DNA from: DATLGB01 sp963726825
GTDB lineage: Bacteria; Actinomycetota; Thermoleophilia; Solirubrobacterales; Solirubrobacteraceae
Length of the DNA stretch: 64,000 bases
Direction of reading: 5' to 3'
Assembly (NCBI GenBank): GCA_963726825.1
Contig: CAVSDT010000002.1
Coordinates: 186,001-250,000, forward strand
Shown here one piece after another: positions 14,971-23,659 of the stretch. The position numbers and the translations under genes are program-made. Under the pieces are notes generated by a model. That model was given only the letters and a program-made list of their open reading frames with translations, made no database searches and had not been told where the DNA came from. The first letter of the stretch is position 1. Each line of letters begins with the position of its first letter.

Positions 14971-15340
14971 GGCCGCGTCGGACAAGCATGACGAGCACAA
15001 GCCCCAGCCGGGTCCGGCTGACGCGCTGCGTGAGGCGGTCGAGCGCACGTTCCGTGACGCCGCGGGCAACATGGCGGGCGCGGGGTCCCGTGCCCAGGGC
15101 CTGTTCGACGAGGCCGCTGCGGCCCTCGCGCGGCTCGGCGGCACCGGCGAGGCCACGCAGCCGGTGGTCGACGCGATCGAGGCCCTGTCGGCGCGCGTCG
15201 ATGCGCTCGCGTCGCGGCTCGAGGCACTCGAGCAGGCGCCCGCGCCGGCCGTCGCCGAGCCCCCGAAGCGCCGGGCGGCCGCGAAGGCCAAGCCCGCCCC
15301 GAAGTCGCGCGCGAAGAAGAAGCCGGCGGCCTCCGCGTGA
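14969..15340 (+). CDS. small coiled-coil protein with Lys/Ala-rich tail
   Basis: A 123-residue protein with the same build as the product of the gene at 13745: a polar N-terminus, a helical segment (DALREAVERTFRDAAGNMAG), a heptad-like coil (VVDAIEALSARVDALASRLEALEQ, about 60-83) and a basic tail with KRRAAAKAKPAPKSRAKKKPAA. It may belong to the phasin-like or H1-like group; function unknown. It shares CATG with the divergent phosphorylase start. It overlaps the SCP2-domain gene by GTGA, so the two proteins are made together, which hints at a link to lipid metabolism or storage granules. Confidence 0.6.
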   Translation: MAASDKHDEHKPQPGPADALREAVERTFRDAAGNMAGAGSRAQGLFDEAAAALARLGGTGEATQPVVDAIEALSARVDALASRLEALEQAPAPAVAEPPKRRAAAKAKPAPKSRAKKKPAASA

Positions 15341-15762
15341 GCACCTACGCCTCTCCCGAGGAGCTGCGCGAGGTGCTCGACAAGGTGTTCGCCCTCGTCA
15401 GCGAGGACCCGGAGCTCGGCCCGAGCCTGAAGGCCGCCGACACCCCGACGCGCTACGAGTTCTCCGACACCGCGCAGGTGCTCAACGTCCGGGCGACGCG
15501 CGAGGGCGAGGACGGCAACCTGCTGTGGCAGTGGTCCGACGAACCGGGCTGGCTCCCGCACGTGCGGATGACGATGACCGGCGAGGTGGCCAACAAGTAC
15601 TTCCAGGGCAAGGAGAACGTCCCCGTGGCGCTCGCCACCCAGCGCATCAAGGCCGGTGGCGACGTGAAGGCCGCGCTCGGCCTGATCCCCGCGACGGCCC
15701 CGGTCTACGAGCGCTACCGGGCGCTCGTCGAGGCCGAGTACCCCCACCTGCTGCTCGCGTAG
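15337..15762 (+). CDS. SCP2 sterol-carrier-like domain protein
   Basis: A 141-residue protein made of one SCP2 domain: a helix (SPEELREVLDKVFALVSEDPELGPSLKAADT), a curved sheet (YEFSDTAQVLNVRA, LLWQWSD, VRMTMTGEVANKYFQGKENVPVALATQRIKAGGDVKAALGLIPA) and a C-terminal helix. SCP2 domains hold lipids or acyl-CoAs in a hydrophobic tunnel. In the actinobacterial versions the GEVANKYFQGK region covers the pocket. It is translationally coupled to the preceding coiled-coil protein (GTGA overlap). The hairpin at 15770-15790 ends the unit. Another SCP2 domain is fused to an alpha/beta hydrolase at 53953-55191. Confidence 0.82.
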   Translation: MSTYASPEELREVLDKVFALVSEDPELGPSLKAADTPTRYEFSDTAQVLNVRATREGEDGNLLWQWSDEPGWLPHVRMTMTGEVANKYFQGKENVPVALATQRIKAGGDVKAALGLIPATAPVYERYRALVEAEYPHLLLA

Positions 15763-15769
15763 CGACGTC

Positions 15770-15790
15770 AGGCGACCTACGCGGTCGCCT
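15770..15790 (+). terminator. hairpin terminator after SCP2 gene
   Basis: AGGCGACC (15770-15777) pairs perfectly with GGTCGCCT (15783-15790) around a 5-nt loop, 8 nt after the stop codon. No T-run follows. Confidence 0.55.
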
Positions 15791-15798
15791 CGTGGCAG

Positions 15799-15827
15799 TT
15801 GACACGAGGACCCGTCGCGAGTAGACC
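15799..15827 (+). promoter_or_regulatory. consensus promoter of putative small RNA
   Basis: A perfect -35 TTGACA (15799-15804), exactly 17 nt, then TAGACC (15822-15827). It has a much better -35 than the other promoters here and no open frame with a credible start follows before the terminator at 15931. Confidence 0.6.
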
Positions 15828-15833
15828 TCAGGG

Positions 15834-15958
15834 CACAGATCGAGCCGGGAAGTGCGGGCGTGTCCCGTGCAAGGCGTCGCCAACACGACGAACGCCGCCG
15901 GCCGAGGCAGCGGGCCTCATTGCCCGCGGAAAACGGGGTCGCGACGGCGGCCCCGTTT
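15834..15958 (+). ncRNA. putative structured small RNA, about 125 nt
   Basis: The stretch between the strong promoter (15799-15827) and the terminator (15931-15958) has no plausible coding frame and folds well by eye: CGGG/CCCG hairpin near 15855-15867; GGCGTCG...CGACG..CGCC stem near 15872-15894; GCGGGC/GCCCGC with loop CTCATT at 15910-15926; then the terminator. The downstream gene has its own -10 after the terminator, so this is a separate unit rather than a leader. It does not show the conserved core of SRP RNA, tmRNA or RNase P, nor the C-rich loops of 6C RNA. The exact 5' end is inferred from the promoter. Confidence 0.5.
15931..15958 (+). terminator. intrinsic terminator of small RNA
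   Basis: A 12-bp stem, AAACGGGGTCGC (15931-15942) with GCGGCCCCGTTT (15947-15958), one G-T pair, GACG tetraloop. The flanking A-run and TTT make it the most convincing intrinsic terminator in the window. Confidence 0.7.
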
Positions 15959-15969
15959 CATGTTCAGGG

Positions 15970-15975
15970 TACGTT
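15970..15975 (+). promoter_or_regulatory. -10 box TACGTT of MerR-cyclase gene
   Basis: TACGTT ends 9 nt before ATG 15985, directly after the small-RNA terminator. Confidence 0.5.
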
Positions 15976-15984
15976 GCACCCCCC

Positions 15985-17154
15985 ATGGCGGAACGGACGC
16001 TTGCCGACATCGCGCAGCAGGCCGGGGTGTCCCCCTCGACGCTGCGACGCTGGGTGCGCGAGGGCATCGTCCCGCTGCGTGACGGGCGCTGGACGGGCGC
16101 CGCCGCGGCGCAGGCCCGCCTCGTCGCCCGGCTGCGCGCCCGCGGGCACGGGCTGGAGCCGATCCGGCAGGCCGCGCGGAGCGGCCGGCTCGCCTTCGGC
16201 CTCATGGAGGACCTGTTCCCGAGCCCCGAGGGCCGCTACTCCATGACCGAGGTCGCGGAGGAGCTCGGTCTCGAGGAGGAGCTGCTGCGGCGCATCTGGA
16301 CCGCGCTCGGGATCCCGGGGGCGCAGATGGAGACCGTCGGCGAGGACGACCTGCAGCTCCTGCGGTACCTCGCCGCGGTGCTCGACGCGGGGTTCCCCCT
16401 CGTCGCCTTCCTGCAGATGCTGCGCGTGTACGGGCAGGCGGTGGCGACGATCGCCGACACGGAGGTGCGGCTGTTCCACCTCTACGTCCATGAGCCGCTG
16501 ATCCGCGACGGGGTCGACGGCATCGCGATGGCGGAGGAGATGGAAGGCCTGGCGCGTGACGTGATGCCGCTCGCGTCGCCGATCATGGACCACCTCCACC
16601 AGCGCTTCCTCCACTTCTTCGTCGAGCAGGACCTCGTCGGGCACATCGAGCGCGAGACGGGCGGGGAGACGGACTCGAGCCGGCTGCGCGTCGGCATCGC
16701 CTTCGCGGACCTGACGGGCTACACGCGGCTGACGGAGGAGGCGGGGGAGGAGGAGGCCCTCGACGTCGTCGAGCGCTTCGTGCGCGAGGTGGGGCAGACG
16801 CTCCCCGACGAGGCGCGGATCGTGAAGACGATCGGGGACGCCGTGATGGTCGTCTCCGCCGACGCCGCAGGGCTGACCGCGTGGGCCGTGCGCTTCCAGG
16901 CGGGCCGCACCGAGCGCCCGCTGCCGCGGATCGGGATCCACCTCGGCTCGGTGATCTACCGCGACGGGGACTACTTCGGCACGGCGGTCAACCTCGCCTC
17001 GCGGGTCGGGGCCCGGGCCGCGGGCGGCGAGGTGCTGGTCACGAGCGACGTCCGCGCCGCGGCCCCCGCCGGGCTGGCGTTCGAGCGCATCGGCGAGGTG
17101 CGCATGAAGGGCTTCTCCGCGCCGACCGAGCTCTACCTCGCCCAGGCGGGATGA
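15985..17154 (+). CDS. MerR-type HTH fused to class III nucleotide cyclase
   Basis: A 389-residue cytoplasmic protein. Residues 5-70 are a MerR-like winged helix (TLADIAQQAGVSPSTLRRWVREGIV), followed by a second helix-turn-helix-like helical region (about 80-125) and a helical linker with many acidic residues. The C-terminal third is a class III adenylate/guanylate cyclase domain: FADLTGYTRLTEEAG with metal-binding D242, KTIGDAVMVVS with D285, IGIHLGSVIYRDGDYFGTAVNLASRV and the closing MKGFSAPTELY. The two metal aspartates are present, so it may be active. DNA-binding plus cyclase suggests a cyclic-nucleotide-linked regulator. It is leaderless and overlaps tilS by ATGA. Confidence 0.85.
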   Translation: MAERTLADIAQQAGVSPSTLRRWVREGIVPLRDGRWTGAAAAQARLVARLRARGHGLEPIRQAARSGRLAFGLMEDLFPSPEGRYSMTEVAEELGLEEELLRRIWTALGIPGAQMETVGEDDLQLLRYLAAVLDAGFPLVAFLQMLRVYGQAVATIADTEVRLFHLYVHEPLIRDGVDGIAMAEEMEGLARDVMPLASPIMDHLHQRFLHFFVEQDLVGHIERETGGETDSSRLRVGIAFADLTGYTRLTEEAGEEEALDVVERFVREVGQTLPDEARIVKTIGDAVMVVSADAAGLTAWAVRFQAGRTERPLPRIGIHLGSVIYRDGDYFGTAVNLASRVGARAAGGEVLVTSDVRAAAPAGLAFERIGEVRMKGFSAPTELYLAQAG

Positions 17155-18437
17155 GCGGCGCCGGGCCCGTCGTCGCGCTGGTGTCGGGCGGGGCCGACTC
17201 CGTCTGCCTCCTCGACGTGCTCGTGGCCGAGCGCGGGGTCGGCGCGGTGACGGTGCTCCACGTCGATCACGGGCTGCGGGCCTCGGCGGCGGACGACGCC
17301 GCGTTCGTGGTCGGGCGGTGCGCGGCGCTGGGGGTGCGGTGCGTGGTGGAGCGGCTCGGCGGTGGCGGTGCGCCTGACGTCTCCGGCAACCTCCAGGCCT
17401 GGGCGCGCGACGCGCGCTACCGGCTCGCCTTCGCGCTTGCCGCGTCCCTGGATGCCGACGTCGCCACGGGGCACACCGCGTCCGACCAGGTCGAGGGGGT
17501 GCTGTATCGACTGGCCGCGTCGCCGGGGCGACGTGCGCTGCTCGGCATGCCCGAGCGCGACGGGCGTCTCGTCCGGCCGCTGCTTGCGATGACGCGCGCG
17601 GAGGTCGAGGCGCACAACCGGGCGCGCGGCCTCGAGTGGCGCGAGGACCCCTCCAACGCGTCCCGGGCGTACGCGCGCAACCGCGCACGCGCCGACCTGG
17701 TCCCGGCCCTGCGCCAACTGCATCCGGCGGCCGAGGCCAACGTGCTGCGGACGCTCGCGCTGCTGCGCGACGAGGCTGCGGTGCTGGACGACGTGGTCGC
17801 GGAGGCGCTGGTGCAGTGCGGGTTCGACGGGGTCTCCGTGGACCGCGCCGGCCTGGCCGCGCTGCACCCAGCACTCGCCCGGCTGGTCCTCCAGGCGCTC
17901 GCCGACGGCGCAGTGGGGGGAGCGGGTCCCAGCGTGGGTGACCGGCTTGGGGAGCTGCTGGCGCTGCGGGGCGGCACGAAGTCGCTCGACCTCGGCGGGG
18001 GCCTGCGGGGCGTCGTCTCCTACGACCGGCTCCGGGTGTCGCACGTTGACGCCCGTAGAGGTCCTCAACGTGCGGAACCCCTCGCCGTCCCGGGGTCGAC
18101 CCCCTTCCTCACCGGCGCCGTGACCGCCGAGTCCGTCTCCGCCGCAGGGCCCCGCCACCCCGACGTCATCGACCCGCACGGCCGCGCCCTGACGCTGCGG
18201 ACGCGAGACGCCGGCGACCGCGTCCAGCCCCTCGGCATGCGGGGCCACCACAAGTCCCTCCAGGACCTCTTCGTCGACCGCAAGGTCCCCGCCGCGGACC
18301 GCGACGCGTGGCCTGTCGTGTGCGCGGGGGACGAGATCGTCTGGATCCCCGGCGTGGCCACCGCGGAGGGCGCGCGGGTCACCGACGCGACGACCGGTGC
18401 GGTCCGGCTGCGGTGGGAGCCAGGGCCGGTAGCCTGA
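17151..18437 (+). CDS. tilS: tRNA(Ile)-lysidine synthase
   Basis: A 428-residue N-type ATP pyrophosphatase that converts C34 of the CAU-anticodon tRNA-Ile to lysidine, essential for decoding AUA. The PP-loop is SGGADS (12-17; usual form SGGxDS), followed by VLHVDHGLR (about 39-47) and TGHTASDQVEGVLYRL (about 101-116), RPLLAMTRAEVEAHN and EDPSNASRAYARNRAR, all conserved TilS segments. The C-terminal domain (about 330-428) carries LTLRTRDAGDRVQPLGMRGHHKSLQDLFVDRKVPAADRDAWPVV. Its start overlaps the cyclase gene (ATGA). With hpt and ftsH it keeps the order seen in Bacillus. Confidence 0.93.
   Translation: MSGAGPVVALVSGGADSVCLLDVLVAERGVGAVTVLHVDHGLRASAADDAAFVVGRCAALGVRCVVERLGGGGAPDVSGNLQAWARDARYRLAFALAASLDADVATGHTASDQVEGVLYRLAASPGRRALLGMPERDGRLVRPLLAMTRAEVEAHNRARGLEWREDPSNASRAYARNRARADLVPALRQLHPAAEANVLRTLALLRDEAAVLDDVVAEALVQCGFDGVSVDRAGLAALHPALARLVLQALADGAVGGAGPSVGDRLGELLALRGGTKSLDLGGGLRGVVSYDRLRVSHVDARRGPQRAEPLAVPGSTPFLTGAVTAESVSAAGPRHPDVIDPHGRALTLRTRDAGDRVQPLGMRGHHKSLQDLFVDRKVPAADRDAWPVVCAGDEIVWIPGVATAEGARVTDATTGAVRLRWEPGPVA
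18430..18435 (+). promoter_or_regulatory. -10 box TAGCCT of hpt
   Basis: TAGCCT overlaps the last codons of tilS and ends 10 nt before ATG 18446; no Shine-Dalgarno. Confidence 0.4.
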
Positions 18438-18445
18438 TCCCACGG

Positions 18446-18985
18446 ATGACCCCCTTGAAAGGCTCGATCGGGGAGACGCTCGTCGGCGCGGAGGAGCTGC
18501 AGGCCCGGGTGGCCGAGCTCGGCGCCCAGCTCTCGGCCGACTACGCGGGGCGCGAGCTCGTCCTCGTCGGGGTGCTCAAGGGCGCCGTGTTCTTCCTCTC
18601 GGACCTCATGCGCGCCATCACCGTGCCGTGCGAGGTCGACTTCATGGCCGTCGCCTCCTACGGCTCCGCGACGGAGTCCTCCGGGGTCGTGCGGATCCTC
18701 AAGGACCTGGACACCCCGATCGAGGGCCGTGACGTCCTGATCGTCGAGGACATCGTCGACTCCGGCCTGACGCTGCAGTACCTCATGGGCAGCCTGCAGG
18801 CCCGCAACCCGGCGTCCCTCGAGGTCTGTGCGCTGCTGACCAAGCCCGAGCGCCGGCGAGTCGAGCTGCCCGCGCGCTACGTGGGCTTCGAGATCCCCGA
18901 CGAGTTCGCGATCGGCTACGGCCTCGACTACGCCGAGCAGTACCGGAACCTCCCGTACGTGGCCGTGTTGGAGCTTCCGCAGTGA
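18446..18985 (+). CDS. hpt: hypoxanthine phosphoribosyltransferase
   Basis: A 179-residue purine salvage enzyme that joins hypoxanthine (and guanine) to PRPP to give IMP or GMP. LVGVLKGAVFFLSDLMRA (about 43-60), the PRPP-binding motif VLIVEDIVDSGLTL (about 96-109) and the base-binding RYVGFEIPDEFAIGYGLDY (about 146-164) are all present, and the length fits the bacterial HPRT family. It sits between tilS and ftsH, the standard order in many Gram-positive bacteria. The spacing and -10 box suggest a nearly leaderless transcript independent of tilS. Confidence 0.95.
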   Translation: MTPLKGSIGETLVGAEELQARVAELGAQLSADYAGRELVLVGVLKGAVFFLSDLMRAITVPCEVDFMAVASYGSATESSGVVRILKDLDTPIEGRDVLIVEDIVDSGLTLQYLMGSLQARNPASLEVCALLTKPERRRVELPARYVGFEIPDEFAIGYGLDYAEQYRNLPYVAVLELPQ

Positions 18986-19008
18986 TCCGTCACCACCCCC
19001 TCCCGCGC

Positions 19009-19014
19009 TAGTCT
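19009..19014 (+). promoter_or_regulatory. -10 box TAGTCT of ftsH
   Basis: TAGTCT ends 11 nt before ATG 19026, giving at most a few nucleotides of leader. Confidence 0.45.
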
Positions 19015-19025
19015 CGATCATTCCC

Positions 19026-20999
<1,974 letters not shown>

Positions 21000-21024
21000 C
21001 CGGCGGGCCGCCGTCGCGCACCGC

Positions 21025-21041
21025 GAGCCCCGGCGGGGCTC
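21025..21041 (+). terminator. hairpin after ftsH
   Basis: GAGCCCC (21025-21031) and GGGGCTC (21035-21041) pair around GGC. G+C-rich stem without a T-run, placed between ftsH and the folP promoter. Confidence 0.5.
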
Positions 21042-21051
21042 CTCGCGGCGA

Positions 21052-21057
21052 TAGGGT
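21052..21057 (+). promoter_or_regulatory. -10 box TAGGGT of folP operon (leaderless)
   Basis: TAGGGT ends 7 nt before GTG 21065. Confidence 0.55.
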
Positions 21058-21064
21058 CGCCCGC

Positions 21065-21871
21065 GTGTCCGCGCCCTTCCGCCTCATGGGGGTCCTCAAC
21101 GTCACGCCGGACTCGTTCTCGGACGGCGGCGAGTGGTTCGACGGGGACGCGGCGGTCGCGCACGGGCTCGCGCTCGTCGACGAGGGCGCCCACCTGCTCG
21201 ACGTCGGCGGGGAGTCCACGCGTCCCGGCGCCGAGCCGGTCGCCGAGGCGGAGGAGCTGCGGCGCGTCCTGCCGGCGATCGAGGCGCTCGCCGCCGCCGT
21301 CCCCCAGGCCGTCCTGTCGGTCGACACGAGCAAGCTGGCGGTCGCCCGCGCGGCGCTCGACGCCGGGGCGACCTACGTCAACGACGTCACCGCCTTCCGC
21401 GCCGACCCCGGCCTCGCCGCCCTCGTCGCCGAGCGCGGCGCCCGCTGCTGCCTGATGCACATGCTCGGCGAGCCGCGCACGATGCAGGCCGATCCGCGCT
21501 ACGACGACGTCGTCGACGACGTCAAGGCCTTCCTGGAGGACCGCATGGCCTTCGCGGTGGCCGAGGGCGTCCCGGAGGACCGCATCGAGCTCGATCCCGG
21601 GATCGGCTTCGGCAAGACCCTGGCCCACAACCTCACCCTGCTGCGCCGCCTCGACGAGCTCGTCGCCCTCGGCCGGCCGGTCGTCGTGGGTGTCAGCCGC
21701 AAGGGCTTCCTCGGCCGCATCACCGGCCGCGCGGTCCCCGCCGACCGGGCCGTCGCGACGGCGGCCGCCAACGCGCTGGCCCTCGAGCGCGGCGCCGCGG
21801 TGTTCCGCGTCCACGACGTGGCCGCGACGCGTGACGCCTTGCTGGTAGCCGCTGCTACCTTGGCCGCCTGA
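21065..21871 (+). CDS. folP: dihydropteroate synthase
   Basis: A 268-residue TIM-barrel enzyme that condenses 6-hydroxymethyl-dihydropterin pyrophosphate with p-aminobenzoate; the target of sulfonamides. MGVLNVTPDSFSDGGEW (about 9-25), LDVGGESTRPGAEPV (about 46-60), YVNDVTAF and the closing GVSRKGFLGRITGR (about 214-227) are the conserved phosphate, pterin and pABA loops. It is the first gene of a folate operon: folB starts at the last nucleotide of its stop codon (TGATG). Leaderless start at GTG. Full length for the family. Confidence 0.96.
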   Translation: MSAPFRLMGVLNVTPDSFSDGGEWFDGDAAVAHGLALVDEGAHLLDVGGESTRPGAEPVAEAEELRRVLPAIEALAAAVPQAVLSVDTSKLAVARAALDAGATYVNDVTAFRADPGLAALVAERGARCCLMHMLGEPRTMQADPRYDDVVDDVKAFLEDRMAFAVAEGVPEDRIELDPGIGFGKTLAHNLTLLRRLDELVALGRPVVVGVSRKGFLGRITGRAVPADRAVATAAANALALERGAAVFRVHDVAATRDALLVAAATLAA

Positions 21872-22290
21872 TGGCCGACGAGGACGACGAGCCCGACTTC
21901 GACACCGACGACGAGGACGAGGGTCCCGTCGTCGGCGTGCAGATCGAGATCACGGGGCTCTCGCTCTTCACCCACCACGGCGTCTCGGACGCCGAGCGCG
22001 AGATCGGCCAGCGCCTCCTGCTGGACGTCTCCTTCGACGTCGGCGAGGTCGACGCGCTCGTCACCGACCGCGTGGAGGACACGATCGACTACGGCGAGGT
22101 CTGCCAGGAGATCGCGCTCGTCGCCCAGCAGCGCTCGTACAAGACGCTCGAGCGGCTCTGCGCGGTGATCGCCGACCGGCTCGCCGACAAGTACGGCGCG
22201 GAGGACGTGACCGTCACGGCCGCCAAGCCCGAGCCGCCGATCGCGCTGCCCGTCGAGTCCGTCTCCGTCTCGGTCCGCCGGGAGGAGTAG
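21871..22290 (+). CDS. folB: dihydroneopterin aldolase
   Basis: A 139-residue enzyme that splits dihydroneopterin to 6-hydroxymethyl-dihydropterin and glycolaldehyde. After an unusual acidic extension (residues 2-21, mostly Asp and Glu), the core starts at VQIEITGLSLFTHHGVSDAEREIGQRLLLDV, with the conserved HHGV and acidic E residues; DTIDYGEVCQEIALVAQQRSYKTLERL holds the conserved DYG and TLE segments. The enzyme forms octamers in other bacteria. It overlaps folP by 1 nt (TGATG) and is followed 2 nt later by a TetR gene rather than directly by folK. Confidence 0.92.
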   Translation: MADEDDEPDFDTDDEDEGPVVGVQIEITGLSLFTHHGVSDAEREIGQRLLLDVSFDVGEVDALVTDRVEDTIDYGEVCQEIALVAQQRSYKTLERLCAVIADRLADKYGAEDVTVTAAKPEPPIALPVESVSVSVRREE

Positions 22291-22292
22291 GC

Positions 22293-22871
22293 GTGGCCGG
22301 CGCGCCGCCCCGACAGCGCCTGAGCGCCGAGGAGCGCCGGCACCAGGTCGTCGACGCCGCGCTGCGGCGCTTCGCCGTGGGCGGCATGGCGGGGACGTCC
22401 ACGGAGGACATCGCGGCCGACGTCGAGCTGTCGCAGCCGTATCTGTTCCGCCTCTTCCGCACCAAGCGCGACCTCTTCCTCGCCTGCTGCGAGGAGTCCT
22501 TCCGCCGCACCGGCGCGGCGTTCCGCGGTGCCCTGCGCGACGCCGCCGACGACGCGGACGTGCAGGCCCGGCTCGAGGCGCTCGGCCAGGCCTACGAGGG
22601 CCTGCTCGCCGACTCCGGGCAGCTGCGCTTCCAGCTGCAGATGTACACCGCGGCCGCGGGCGACGCGATCATCCGCGAGCACGTGCGGGCCGGCTTCAAG
22701 GCGCTCGTCGAGACCCTGCGCGAGCTGTCGGGCGCCGACGAGGAGCGGCTGCGGGCCTTCGTCGCGAAGGGCATGCTGCTCGACGTCGTGGCCTCGCTCG
22801 GCCTGCACGAGATCGCGTCCGAGGACGAGTGGGCGGCGGCCTGGTGCAGCCCCGCCATGCTGGCGCCGTGA
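22293..22871 (+). CDS. TetR-family transcriptional regulator
   Basis: A 192-residue regulator. The N-terminal HTH (about residues 14-60) contains QVVDAALRRFAVGGMAGTSTEDIAADVELSQPYLFRLFRTKRDLFLACCEESF, the usual TetR signature. The C-terminal ligand/dimer domain is not specific. It lies inside the folate operon between folB and folK and overlaps the following thioesterase gene by GTGA, so regulator and thioesterase probably form a functional pair; acyl-CoA-responsive TetR proteins are common next to such enzymes. Whether it also controls folate genes is unknown. Confidence 0.9.
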   Translation: MAGAPPRQRLSAEERRHQVVDAALRRFAVGGMAGTSTEDIAADVELSQPYLFRLFRTKRDLFLACCEESFRRTGAAFRGALRDAADDADVQARLEALGQAYEGLLADSGQLRFQLQMYTAAAGDAIIREHVRAGFKALVETLRELSGADEERLRAFVAKGMLLDVVASLGLHEIASEDEWAAAWCSPAMLAP

Positions 22872-23659
22872 ACCGCTTCGACGCCGACACCGCCCTGCAC
22901 ACCCTCAGCGAGGGGCGCTTCCGCGCGGAGGTGATCGAGCGCTGGTCCGTCGGGCCCGGCCCCAACGGGGGCTTCATCGCCGCGCTGGCCGCCCGGGCGC
23001 TCGAGACCACGATCGCCGCGCCGCTGCGATCGCTGACGCTGCACTACCTCGCCGCGCCGGCGCTCGGGCCGATCGACGTCACCGTCACGATCCTGCGGGA
23101 GGGCCGCACCACCGCCTTCGCCCGCGTCGAGCTCAGCCAGGGCGGCACGCCGAAGGTCGCCGGCCTTGCCGCGCTCGCACCGTGGCGCGAGGACGCCCCC
23201 GCCTACGCCGACACGCCCGCGCCGCCGCGCCCAGGGCCGGACGAGTGCATCCGCATCGAGCCGGGCCGCCCGGGCCAGCCCCTGTTCCTCGGCAACTACG
23301 ACATGCGGGTGCACCGGCCCGACGCCGAGCGGCGGCCGATGGTGCTGGGCGGCTGGATCCGCTCCGCCGAGCCGCGCCCGCTGGACGCCCCGTTGCTGGC
23401 CGCGATGGCGGACGCGTGGATCCCGCCCGCGGTCGTGCGCCTGCCCGAGCCCGTCTTCTGCCCGACGATCGACCTCACGGTCCACTTCCGCGCGCCGCTG
23501 CCCGAGGGCGACGAGCATCCGTGGGTCCAGGCCGAGTTCCGCTCCGGCACCGCCGGCGGCGGCACGACGGACGAGGACGCGTGGCTGTGGGGGGCCGACG
23601 GCACGCTGCTGGCCCAGGCCCGTCAGCTCGGCGTGGTGCGCCGGGTCCCGCCGTCGTGA
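22868..23659 (+). CDS. thioesterase-superfamily protein (acyl-CoA thioesterase-like)
   Basis: A 263-residue protein with two predicted hot-dog folds in tandem, as in TesB-like actinobacterial thioesterases. The first half has WSVGPGPNGGFIAALAARALE (about 20-40) and SLTLHYLAAPALGPIDVTVTILREGRTTAFARVELSQGG; the second has ILGG-like MVLGGWIRSAEPRPLD and IDLTVHFRAPLPEGDEHPWVQAEFRSGTAGGGTTDEDAWLWGADGTLLAQARQL. It should hydrolyse acyl-CoA thioesters; chain length unknown. GTG 22868 overlaps the TetR stop (GTGA), and its own stop overlaps folK (GTGA). Confidence 0.83.
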   Translation: MNRFDADTALHTLSEGRFRAEVIERWSVGPGPNGGFIAALAARALETTIAAPLRSLTLHYLAAPALGPIDVTVTILREGRTTAFARVELSQGGTPKVAGLAALAPWREDAPAYADTPAPPRPGPDECIRIEPGRPGQPLFLGNYDMRVHRPDAERRPMVLGGWIRSAEPRPLDAPLLAAMADAWIPPAVVRLPEPVFCPTIDLTVHFRAPLPEGDEHPWVQAEFRSGTAGGGTTDEDAWLWGADGTLLAQARQLGVVRRVPPS

